A DNA stretch of 64,000 nucleotides from Saturnia japonica. Taxonomy: Eukaryota; Arthropoda; Insecta; Lepidoptera; Saturniidae. The notes under the pieces were generated by a model, which saw only the letters and a program-made list of their open reading frames with translations, made no database searches and had not been told where the DNA came from. Location: NCBI GenBank assembly GCA_033032175.1, contig CM065321.1:4548501-4612500 (forward strand). Reading direction: 5' to 3'. Of the stretch, positions 47,896-57,813 are shown in pieces. Within the stretch, counting starts at the first letter, position 1; every line of letters begins with the position of its first letter. The position numbers and the translations under genes are program-made.

Positions 47896-49622
47896 TTGTC
47901 CGAAACGAGGGATGGTATCGCTTATTTCGATATGATTATTTGAAGAATTTACATAAAGTTAATAAATATTTTAATTAGGTAACAAACAAACCATTTATCG
48001 ATCTTAGTAACTGAATCTCGTTGTTTGGATTCTCATAACAAAAGTAAAAAGTTAAGGTAAAAATACCAACTTATCACATACCCAGACTTCTATTGTAAAA
48101 AATATTTATCACGAAAATCAATTAATTCTTTTTTGTCTGTCTGTCTGTCTATTTGTCAGGAGTTAACTCAAAAATGGCTCGATCGATTATTCATTTACCA
48201 AATCAAATCCAAAATATTTTTACTAACATTTTTATTATTAGTTATACGTCTTGAGATCTCAGTTAGATATAAGATAAGATAAAATCACAGAAATCTGTAG
48301 AACCTTATTTGAGTAATATAGGACACTCTGATGTCCAATTTATATTATCAAAGAACATTCACTGGAAATTTTTGTAACTTTAGTAACATTCGACCTCCCG
48401 GTCGAACAGCCTAGAAAAATCCGGTGGAATATAATAATTGTTACTCCCTTTGATTATGCAATATATTGATCATCATTTATCACATAATTATATTTAGAGC
48501 CTGCCCCCATATTGTAATCGAGATGAACTCTAATACCAGGGGCAACCTATTAAAATATTTTGTGAGCATTTAGAGAATTAGGAGCACATATCATCACACC
48601 CAATTTTTTTAGAGGACATGGTTTTACTAAAGTCACAAAGATAAACGATATACCTTTTATCACAAAGTTGACTTTTAAAGAAACCTTTTGTTAACCAAAG
48701 TGTTTACACATGATAAATATAAAAATCATTTTGTGACAGAACTCTTTTGTTTTAGTCTCCGTACATTCTAATTTCTAATAAACGAGGCGTAAAGATTTTA
48801 CTGCCTTAAAATGTTATAGCATATTTTATAGCCAATACAATAATTAAATTTTGTCTTTGTATGCTTAAAAATCGTAACCATAACTTTTCACAATGTAATT
48901 GCTTATGTTTGTTTATCATTTAGATGGAATTCGTAATGAAGGGTTTATTTGTTCATTATTGCGTTTATGGGTTATTACATAAATATAGTTTTCTTGAACT
49001 GTAAGAGCAGTATTGAAATTTTTTGTTATTTGTAAATATGTGGATGTAAGTCTGTATATTTATTTTATTGTTTTGCCAATTAGGTACCTATTATTCCATA
49101 AGTGCAGTCAGGAGGAGGGCTGCCGTCGCCCATGTTTACAAATAATGAAAGGTTTCAGATAATAACTGTTATAGAGTTCTTACGATGTTTATATGCTTAA
49201 CCTACCAGTTCGCACAATCAGCCTCAATGCTCTTCTTCTTTTTTTTTTTTTGTTATTTCGCCCGGTTACCTTTTCTATAAACAAAATATTAGGAGAGAGA
49301 GGCAGCCGCAATTTGATACGATCCACCTCTTTTCCCGTTAATGCGTCGCATGATAAAGTAATTATATCGCACAAAAGTGAGTGTTATGATGATTATGAGT
49401 ATATATAGTCACAATAATTAAAGTCCCTTGAACGACTTAAGATTGGCCACAATGTTCTTTGCTTGATTATCAAAAGTCTTGATGGCTGATTTCTAGTTTA
49501 ATAATTCTAAAAGAGTGAATGGAGAAACCCGAGCGTCAAATGATCCAATCTCTTAGAATAAAATCTGAGGCAGTCCTGAAGCAGATGCTTAAAAGTTTAC
49601 ACAGACATATTACTGCAAGGGC

Positions 49623-49664
<42 letters not shown>

Positions 49665-49791
49665 CACTTATTTGGATTAATTCCTTTCATAGTTAGGTAC
49701 AGGTAGGTCATCAAATATTAATATTTTATGTAGGTTTAATTATATGGAACAAATAATTTGCTAATATTAGATATATTATACTATATAGATA
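47896..49791. other. Spacer between the two pyd3 genes
   Basis: Mostly featureless AT-rich DNA. A (GTCT)n tract lies at 48136-48152. No further pyd3 remnant is recognised beyond the promoter block on the right and the 3' UTR on the left. Confidence 0.5.
49626..49662. repeat. (AT)n microsatellite
   Basis: Uninterrupted alternating TA of about 37 bp. Confidence 0.98.
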
Positions 49792-49832
49792 TTTATTAAA
49801 GTAAATGAATTATTACAATAACACAATTATAT
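49792..49832 (-). terminator. 3' UTR end and poly-A signal of pyd3 copy 2
   Basis: AATAAA (complement of TTTATT at 49792-49797) lies about 105 bases after the stop codon. It is preceded by the block AATTGTGTTATTGTAATAAT, which is also kept near 42600 for the first copy. Confidence 0.75.
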
Positions 49833-49900
49833 CAAATTAAACAAGCATGATATCTTTAAATATATTGTGATCTTTAGTAGGTAATGTTGTACACATTTTT

Positions 49901-51070
49901 TTACTTTTCATTTTCATGGACAACTTGTGGCTTGTAGTCCAAATCTAGGACTTTACTCAGACTCTCGGCGTACATATCCAAACGCTGGGTCATGTAGTAA
50001 CAGCGACGATCCTTGACCTGCCTGTTCATATTCAAATCCATATCGGCAATCAACAAACCGTCTTTAGTACGCGACAACCCAGGGCATCTGACTCCATCAG
50101 GTCCACAGAAGTAACTGGACCCGTAGAATAAGCCCATGTCTTTATGAGCAGGCTTCCCGTCAGCCGAAGTAAACTCATTAGGAAACTCTTCGTAACCAAC
50201 CCTGTTAATCGCCGCCGTGAAGTAGCAGTTGGTGATAGCGGCATTCCTAGCTTCAATGTTCCACATATATTCACTTCCCGCTTCAGCTGCGATGGTGGCT
50301 GATGGATTGAAAACAATCTCGGCCCCGTTTAAGCCAAACATCATCCAATTGAGGACATGGTGACGACCAAAGCAAATATTCACAGCGATCTTACCGTAAC
50401 GTGTCGCGAAAACAGGATGTCCCGTGTTACCTTCCATATAATAATTTGATTCGTTAAAATCTCCAACCCGGGGAATGTGGTTCTTACGGTGTTTTCCAAT
50501 AATGTTTCCCGTGTCACTAATAACAACCACCGTGTCCCAAAGAGTTTCGGCGTGTTTCTCATCCCTCTCAAGAATAGGACACACGATGACCATAGCGTAT
50601 TTTACTGCCAACTCACGGAGAAAACGAATAGTTTGCCCCTCCTCGGCAGATTCAGCGAACTCACACCATGGTTGCTTCTCCCGAGTACAGAAAACATAGG
50701 GCATAAAACAAAATTCTTGTAAACAGATTATGTTGACTTCCTCTTGACCGGCGACATCGATTATCTTCTTTAACTTATCTAAAATTGCTTTCTTCTGTTC
50801 ATTGACTGGACGGTCAGTCGGTACCACAATTGAGTGCTGAATTACACCAACTTTGACGATCCTAGGAGGACGCGTTTGTTCGCGTTTAGCTGGGAAAGCG
50901 TACGCGGCGATCTCAAAATCAGCTTCTTTAGCAGCGACAATCGATGAGTCTTTTAATTTGACTTCAAGGTGATCTTTCCGTCCATAATAAATCCTGTTAA
51001 ACTCGTCAAGGTCTTTGCCACTTAGGTTGTTGTTTACGATCGCTTCTACGCTTTGGGTTTCGTAGTCCAT
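49901..51070 (-). CDS. pyd3: Beta-ureidopropionase (beta-alanine synthase), copy 2
   Basis: 389 codons, intronless, about 91-92% identical in protein to copy 1. The triad Glu119 (LQEF), Lys196 and Cys233 is kept. The open frame extends to an upstream ATG at 51130, but that ATG lies between the TATA box and the predicted start site, so I choose the inner ATG 51070 (MDYETQ), which aligns with copy 1. Differences from copy 1 cluster in residues 1-190. The most striking is QEFCFMPYVFCTREK in place of QELWNMPFAFCTREK beside the catalytic Glu, together with CPILERDEKHAETLWDT at 164-180. Residues 191-311 are identical in the two copies. It may have altered substrate preference or activity; the sequence alone cannot say. 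Confidence 0.95.
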   Translation of the reverse strand: MDYETQSVEAIVNNNLSGKDLDEFNRIYYGRKDHLEVKLKDSSIVAAKEADFEIAAYAFPAKREQTRPPRIVKVGVIQHSIVVPTDRPVNEQKKAILDKLKKIIDVAGQEEVNIICLQEFCFMPYVFCTREKQPWCEFAESAEEGQTIRFLRELAVKYAMVIVCPILERDEKHAETLWDTVVVISDTGNIIGKHRKNHIPRVGDFNESNYYMEGNTGHPVFATRYGKIAVNICFGRHHVLNWMMFGLNGAEIVFNPSATIAAEAGSEYMWNIEARNAAITNCYFTAAINRVGYEEFPNEFTSADGKPAHKDMGLFYGSSYFCGPDGVRCPGLSRTKDGLLIADMDLNMNRQVKDRRCYYMTQRLDMYAESLSKVLDLDYKPQVVHENEK

Positions 51071-51105
51071 GTTTGCTCTTGTGTTACAAATATTGTCAGC
51101 TTGAC

Positions 51106-51140
51106 GACTGATAACTCTAGTTAATTTCATCGCTTAAATA
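51106..51140 (-). promoter_or_regulatory. Core promoter of pyd3 copy 2
   Basis: TATTTAAG (51140-51133 on the minus strand) is 31 bases before the A of TCAGTC (51111-51106), a textbook arthropod TATA/initiator pair. It predicts a 39-nt 5' UTR before ATG 51070, the same length as in copy 1, and rules out the upstream ATG at 51130. Confidence 0.7.
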
Positions 51141-51224
51141 CCTTTTCAATTGCACTGACAAGGGTGCACTGTAAAAAGGAATATCTGTGTTATTCAACCG
51201 GTAACCTTCGACCGGACCTGATAA

Positions 51225-51264
51225 GGGTATCGCTTTGAGAAAAATATTTTTGTTGTTAACTACT
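51225..51264 (-). promoter_or_regulatory. Conserved upstream block (copy 2), with adjacent GATA site
   Basis: Plus-strand GGGTATCGCTTTGAGAAAAA is shared with 47857-47895. The neighbouring CTGATAAG (51218) is a good GATA-factor site. Confidence 0.6.
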
Positions 51265-51551
51265 GTGCTATTTCCTTATAGAGTCATTAATCTCTATATT
51301 ATACCTAATTATCGAGTTCTGCCCTTTCCAGTAGTCAATGACTCGACTATTGGGTCATTTACATTTCATTTTTTCTACAATTCACGTTTCTACAGATATT
51401 CCGTGACTGTGAGATAATACATTGCTATGTAATTGCACTAAACCCAGAAGACGCCCACAAAACGTTTGTCCCTATTATAATGACGATATTTCGAAGAAAA
51501 TGCTTTTTCTACTGCAGTATGCAGCTCCGAAATATTAGAGTACTTATATTT

Positions 51552-53702
51552 GGGGCCATCCATAAATTACGTCACACGAATTTCATGATTTTTTGACCTC
51601 TCCCCCGTCCTTGTCACAGCTGTTCACATTTTCACAGTGTGATGTCACATATTTTGCAATTATAAAATTAGAAATTTATGAAATTAAAATAGCAGTGTTC
51701 GTAAATTATTTTAATTTCCATTTAAATTATTTTTCAATAAAATCAACATCAAATCAAACAAAGGTATAAAAATTCACAAAACATAAAAAAATCACATTAA
51801 TGAAAGATATACACTTTAATCCTCTTCAGTCCATACACTTCGAGCCCATTCCATTATATTATTTATAACTGGCATAGTAGTCACATCGTTCTCATTTGGA
51901 CAGTTAACGTCAGAAACATTCATTGTGTCAACATCTTCTTCTTCTAACCATCAAGCTTCATTGTCATCATTCAAACAAAGAATTTCCCTGGCACGTCTAG
52001 CAGCAATTCTTTGAGGCCGAATTTTCGCGATGGGCAATACTTCTTCTTGCGTTTTATGTGATTTCTTGTGTAGGTTAGTGGCCTTGTATGATGCAAAATA
52101 TAGACCACAGATGCCACACGATCGCTTAAATAAGTATGCCTCGACACTGGGGCAATAGGTATCATACGGAACTTGCTTTTTAAATATGATGAAGCTCGGA
52201 GATCCAAAGATAGCTGAAGTAACAGTGGAGCGAATTTTCTTTCACAGTCATTTTTTTCTATGGTAACATACCCGTTACACGTCTGTTTTATCAAAACAGG
52301 TGGTGGTAAAAACCCCTCTCGTAATAGTCGCCAAAGGCTAGATCGTCGCACGCCACAACATAGAACATCCTCGCATTTTACTAATTGTAATAAATATTGT
52401 GATTCACGTACATTATGTGCGTACCAAATTGCATCATTTTTCAATACCTTAGCCTGTTCGATATCCAGTCTAGTATCTGTGGGCGCAATGAATTCGGTTA
52501 CCACAGAAAAATCATCAATCACCATTTGGCTCCAAATATTAACCAGAACAATGCCTGCACTCTCAAAGTTTCGTTTTTCTAACACCAAGTCAGTAGTTCG
52601 ATTACTGGAATCGAGATGTGAACCGAAATTGTCATGCTTTAATATAACACCAGTAAGTTCACGACTAAGAGGCGCCATTAAAAGCACTTCTTCCTGGAGC
52701 ATTTGTGGCAATGTAAATAGTATCCAAGTCGAAATCTTTAAAATGTTGTAAAGCTGAAACTATAACTCGCTCGTATTTTGGATTTTCGTCGGGACCACCA
52801 TCGCAAGTAAAAATAAATACAGGTTTTATAAAACCTTCTCGAGTTCTTATAAAGTTTTTGAAAGCAGGTAATTCAGAAAGGTTATGTATGTCTGTGGCAT
52901 GACTTTCTGCATTAGAAGAAGAATGCTTTCCACTACGAATTGCTACGTATGTAGGCCCAGAGTACGTTACAGCGTCAGGTTTCCCCTCACCATGTTTCTT
53001 TATAACAATACCCGCATAAACAGAGGGAATAAGTTTATGTTTTTCAGCAACTACAAAATCATGATCCGGTAATTTTACATTATAATCAAAGTGCATTAAT
53101 GTTGGTGCTTGGGCGTTTGCTGCTTTAATACCCAATGGCACGCGTGCTTTGTCATCCATGGATAAAAAGAAAACCTGATCAGGGCCCAAAATTGAAGCTA
53201 ATGATTCAAGGTTTCTTATCTTAGCAGTACAGAATGTGCCATCTTTATGTTTCAAATGTAGAGTAGAATCTGGTTTGCATAGTTTTTAAGAATAGTTTCT
53301 AAGAAACAATGGTGTACTTACATTGTCGATAATATTCTTAAAGTCGGTAACTTATTTTTCTTCGAACTATAAAGGCAATAAGTTTCAAATAATCGAGTTG
53401 TATAAGTTGTTAAATAAAACATTGCTATGTTCGAGATATAGAAGTCCAATTTAATTTTTTCTCTGATTATTTTGACTAGAGGGTTGAGATTTAGTGCAAC
53501 GGAGGTTTTGGGGCTTGAATGGAAGGGAACACATTCTTTCGAGTTAGGGAGGTTTTAAAGAAGTTCTAATGTACTTAGATATAAAATATTATATTTTGAA
53601 AAAATGTGATGTCACAATATTTGGGACCCCTTCCCTCCCCTTGTCACACTTCGTTGACCCCCACCCACCATTAAACGTGTGACGTAATTTATGGATGGCC
53701 CC
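51552..53702 (-). mobile_element. DNA transposon with 27-bp perfect inverted ends, unnamed family
   Basis: The left end starts GGGGCCATCCATAAATTACG, continuing TCACACG, and the right end (53676-53702) is the exact complement. The interior encodes a decayed transposase-like protein on the minus strand (51971-53285). The element is 2151 bp. Flanks are TTATATTT on the left and TTAAAGAT on the right, which could be a decayed 8-bp duplication (5 of 8 match). It lies about 410 bp upstream of the pyd3 copy 2 TATA box. Confidence 0.85.
51971..53285 (-). pseudogene. Decayed transposase-like protein of the 51552-53702 element
   Basis: First part (about 53285-52665): CKPDSTLHLKHKDGTFCTAK, QVFFLSMDDKARVPLGIKAA, SYVAGI-like VYAGIVI, AVTYSGPTYVAIRSGKHSSS, IFTCDGGPDENPKYERVI and IATNAPGRSAFN. 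Second part, in another frame (52711-51971): MAPLSRELTGVIL, HDNFGSHLD, VRESQYLLQLVKCEDVLCCG and RHTYLSDRVASVVY. Acidic residues in MDDKARVP and CDGGPDENP could be the DDE-type catalytic aspartates; this is an inference. The protein family occurs as uncharacterised proteins in many eukaryotes, but I cannot name it reliably. A frameshift near 52690, a stop upstream near 53290 and missing N-terminal sequence make it non-functional. Confidence 0.7.
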
Positions 53703-53784
53703 TTAAAGATTAATAATTACCAATATAAGGAAAAATTTAAAGGACCAAATAACACCAATCCACAGACAAACTATCATCCTAACC

Positions 53785-54009
53785 CAGTGGTCGACAAACT
53801 TATTAGCCAAAGAGCCAAATATGAATATTACAACAATTAAAAAAAAAATTGGAAGCCAAATATGCTTGTTTAGTAAACTTTTATTACACTAAATAAGTAG
53901 TACACTAAATAAAACTAAATTTCATACTTAATAAATGCGAACAATGTGCTTGCATCTCCTTGGCCAAAGAGCCACATGCGGCTCAGGAGCCGAACTTTAC
54001 CGACCACTG
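53785..54009. mobile_element. hAT-type MITE with perfect 8-bp target duplication
   Basis: Ends CAGTGGTCGACAAA and (in complement) CAGTGGTCGGTAAA. The flanks TCCTAACC at 53777-53784 and TCCTAACC at 54010-54017 are identical. The interior contains the GAGCCACATGCGGCTC palindrome typical of such elements. It is 225 bp, non-coding and evidently a fairly recent insertion. Confidence 0.92.
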
Positions 54010-54139
54010 TCCTAACCAATCAAATTATATATTGAACTTTTGAAACTTTTGACATTTGAAAGCTTCGTTAACTCATCTATAACACTGCAGTGCATGCATT
54101 TTTTTTTGGGCTAGAGCAGATCTTTATCACCTTTATCCA

Positions 54140-54420
54140 TACATTAGTATTAATATTATAAATGTGAAAGTAACCCTGACTGTCTATTACGTTTTCACGC
54201 TTAAACCGGTGAACCAATTTTGATGAATTTTGGCATAAAGATAGATTGGACCTTAGGAAAGGACATAGGGTATATTTTGCAGTGAAAATAACACTTTAAT
54301 TGAAGAAAATAGGAGATGAAAATTTGTAAGAGGGAAATATGGGAACACCAATGCATATGCGCGGTTATGATGAAATGACATCGGCTTCCAGGACAACCGG
54401 TTTGTTGATTTATTGTGCGC
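54140..54420 (+). repeat. Lepidopteran interspersed repeat (AATATTATAAATGTGAAAGT type)
   Basis: ATTAATATTATAAATGTGAA, AGTAACCCTGACTGTC, TTTTCACGCTTAAACCGGTG and GGAAAGGACATAGGGTA form an order I recognise from many moth and butterfly introns. The class is uncertain. Confidence 0.55.
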
Positions 54421-54992
54421 ATGTGCAGTAATTATGAAATTACATCAAAGTCAACGCCAACTGGTTAGTTGATTTATTGACATTGTTATACTTAATAAGA
54501 AATGTATTGTATTTCTATTACTTACCTATAAAATGATAATACAGTGTTATTTTTAAGATGGCTGAAGTGTTTTTAATCTCTTTAACTACGCAGTATGGCA
54601 TAATTTTTATTTTATTTTATGATTGAAATATGATGTGCGCTGACGATAAATTCTAAGCGATATAATATACCTATTGTAAATTCTCTGGATTAAACAGTTT
54701 TACTACAAGTGAATTATTTCATTGTGCTATTTCACATGTGGTGACAATAAAACTTAGATGAAAGTTTGTATGAAGAACCCATCATGTCTCAAATTAGGGA
54801 TATGAAAATTTATATTTATGCTTTTGGTAAAAAAGAAATAAAAGGGGTTTCATGTTTTTCAAAAAACCTTCCCGCAAGCCTATACAATAAAGGATGATTT
54901 TAATTAGGTATTTTTGAAGTTTTATTGGGACGGTTAATGCGTTGTATTCATAGTGGCATATAATGGCATTACCATACACACAGCGATAAACC

Positions 54993-55250
54993 CATCTATG
55001 ATTTTCTTATGGTAGTCGTGTTCCGAAATCAGCCGGTGCATATGCATAAATATAGCTGGGTAATAGGGATCTCGACCACCATACATTTAATGACTAACCC
55101 ATTTATGATTTTTTTGGTTTTTCGTGTTCCGAAATCAGCCGGTGCATGTGCAGTAATATAGCGGGTGCTAGGGATCGCGACCACCATACACATAGTGACC
55201 CATCTACGATTTACTTTTGGTTTGTCGTCTTCGAGGATCAGTCTGTGTAT
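54993..55250 (-). repeat. Diverged short array related to the 126-bp satellite
   Basis: Read on the minus strand, GCACCGGCTGATTTCGGAAC occurs twice (about 106 bp apart) with GTATGGTGGTCGCGATCC and CTGGGTA/CGCTATATT between, followed by a third degenerate unit. These words match the 126-bp unit at 19785-21235 (CACCGGCTGATTCCGGAACA). The spacing is 101-107 bp instead of 126, so this is a separate branch of the family. Confidence 0.75.
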
Positions 55251-55254
55251 AATT

Positions 55255-55490
55255 TATGGATATGGATATAATTTGGTTTTTGTGCATAAGTGGATTATAA
55301 ATATAAACTGGAAGCATACATTCTGAGATGCCACAAAAACTTCCTACAGAGTTCTAACAAGGGAGCCACATTCTTGTTAGGATACTGAAATTGTCATAAG
55401 AATATAGTATATATTCACTTGATAATGACAGTAATAGTCTTTAATTAAGAGGTCTAGTTGCCAAGTTACAAAGAAGAAGAAGGCAACCGG
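55255..55490 (+). repeat. Dispersed repeat, family A copy
   Basis: GGATTATAAATATAAACTGG, CACAAAAACTTCC..GAGTTCTAACAAGGGAGCC, CACTTGATAATGACAGTAAT and a GAAGAAGAAGG tail match 33960-34225. Confidence 0.6.
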
Positions 55491-57207
55491 ACAACTTTTC
55501 AAAAAGTGTTAATTATTATGAATTTTTTAGTTTTATAAAACTAGGGAAAATATAATTATATTTCGTACACTACACATATACATTTTTAAATTGCCTCACA
55601 AACGATACCGCAGAGCGCGTGTCATCGTACGTGGGAATCAGTACTAAATAGACGCAGAAAATAAGGAAACAAAAAATACTAATTGAACACATCAATTGGG
55701 TAACGTTCGCTTACACACGAATGACGTCGTGCGCTGTTATTGGTGTTTCGTTTGACACGAAGAACAGAATAATATATTCTATTATAATATTTATTAATTT
55801 AAAAATAAAAGTCAATGTTACTTCTAAAAAAGTAGGTAACTGAAAGATGAATTTAGATTATTTTCAAATAAATTTTTTCTTGGTAAACATTAATACTTTC
55901 TGTAAACGACATTTTATGAGCACAAGACTAGCCGCAACACGACGCGACGTCCACACCGAGTAACTTTTCGAGTGAACGGTCGTAAATTGAAAACGCACCT
56001 AGCAAACAACATACCTACAGCTGTATACAAAGAGCTACTGACAAAGGCGACAAACCATCTACACAACGCTTTGCATTTTTAATCCATTATTGTTTTTACT
56101 TTAATGCCTATCTTCATTTCTAGTCCATTTTTCATTTCATTCTTTAAAATATATCGAGAAGGTTCAAATCATTTGTGCGCTCGGTCCTATGTGTACGAAA
56201 AGCGTGTATGGTTAAAGTGACTACGTGTGCGTGTCAAGAGGTACAGTCAAGTACAGAAGAAAATTCTATTAGTTATTTTTCAATTTACATCTCATTTGTT
56301 CAAAAATTTAAATAAATCAACAGCTCAGTTAGGTAAATTCATGTTTATTGAACATATTATTCCATATAACTACCACTAGAAATAGGAAATAATTAACTTT
56401 TTATTAATTTCATTAATTCCGTCACGTTCTGTTCAATGCTATGTAGGTAAAGCAATATATATTTTTAATTCCCCATATATTTTCTAAATGGCTTAGTATT
56501 ATAGGATCGTTTGGCGGATCCTATTAATTAAAAATGCAGCTCAGCGTTTGAATTATTGCTGTATTTATTTTGTCGCTAGTAACCGATTACAGAATAATAT
56601 ATCTTCTTGTCAGTCCGTGACATATGTCTTCTTTTATCTTTTTCAAGACTTGAAAGTCAGCCAGTCTATTATAAACAAAATAGAATGTGGCTGAAGTAAC
56701 AACTATTTATTGTGATAAGTCGCCACAGGATGATATAGTGGTAGGCAAAAAAATTTTATACCAAATTGCTAAATATGTATCTATCTTTTTATTTTAATAT
56801 TTTGATCATTGTGATACTGTTAAGTGATATTATAGTAAGACAACCCGTCCCTAGTACTTCTAGACGCCGTGATATACGTCTCCCGTCTAGGTACTATGAT
56901 TACTCTATGTAGGTTGTATATGCATCGGTTGTTGTTAGTTCTATTCTTGAATCTGACAGAGAATAAAAAGAAGAGCTCTAGCTAGCGCGTCGTTTGTTGT
57001 CTTTTAAAATGACTGTCGTGTTTTCTGATTATTTTATATAATAGCCTAACTTACGAATGTGTAATACATTGTGGTGGTTGAATAAACATTCCAACGATCT
57101 GCCGACTATATTATTTATAACACTGAGCTAGCTTGGCGAAAATATGTAATTATGTTACTTAAGATGTTAGTTCAAAAAAAAACGTGTGCGTCTCGGAACG
57201 CTCGACA
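55491..57207. other. Intergenic DNA upstream of Prosbeta3
   Basis: No gene is recognised. A hairpin-forming sequence lies near 56853-56895 (AGTACTTCTAGACG ... CGTCTAGGTACT). Confidence 0.4.
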
Positions 57208-57277
57208 GAAGTGATAACTTAAACTAATCTAAAGTTGTTACGAAGCGGTTTACCCTTCCATAAAAAGTTATCACTTC
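57208..57277. repeat. 70-bp hairpin element with 13-bp inverted ends
   Basis: GAAGTGATAACTT (57208-57220) and AAGTTATCACTTC (57265-57277) are exact complements. The terminal word resembles the GAAGTGAAACTTCT family at 14798, 19455 and 33193. Confidence 0.6.
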
Positions 57278-57418
57278 AAAAATCATTGATAGTTAACATC
57301 ATATTTTTAAAGTATTCAAAACGGTTGTGTGTTGTATCATAATAATAATCTAAAAACTATAAATCCATCACAGACGTATTAAAAAGCACAACTACTGGTT
57401 AGGTGAAACATTTTCTCC

Positions 57419-57622
57419 GTGATGAACCAGACACTTTATTACCCACCGACGACACCCGTAGAACCAAGCGATAAAAACACATATGTATCGAAAGACGACT
57501 TGCGCGTCAATGGAAGCGTCACTGTCATGCGAATAAAAACTGCATGTTTACAAGCTCACGCATACATAAGGGCCGCGCGCAAAGATGAGTTGATGTCTTA
57601 TAAAGCTACGTTTGAAGTGTGA
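57419..57622 (+). CDS. Possible short open frame upstream of Prosbeta3
   Basis: 67 codons, ending 190 bp before the Prosbeta3 ATG. I recognise no family. The composition is more codon-like than the surroundings and it contains the stretch VNGSVTVMRIKTACLQAHAY. It could be a 5' or terminal exon of an unseen gene, part of a 5' UTR, or chance. Confidence 0.2.
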   Translation: MMNQTLYYPPTTPVEPSDKNTYVSKDDLRVNGSVTVMRIKTACLQAHAYIRAARKDELMSYKATFEV

Positions 57623-57813
57623 ATAGTAAGAAATTAGGCTTAAAAGACGTGTATCCAGTAGCCGTATCCATTAAAACAACAACAATGTCATTTTCTTTGC
57701 TGTCAAAGTGTCAACAGGAATGAATTGTCATTTTTCGGTTTCTGGAACATAAATTACCTAGAACAATATTAGAAGAAAGGTTTGCGGTGTAGTTTTTAAA
57801 TCAAGACTACAAC

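Noticed and set aside
51071..51130. A 20-residue N-terminal extension of pyd3 copy 2
   Set aside because: It lies upstream of the predicted transcription start and is not aligned in copy 1.
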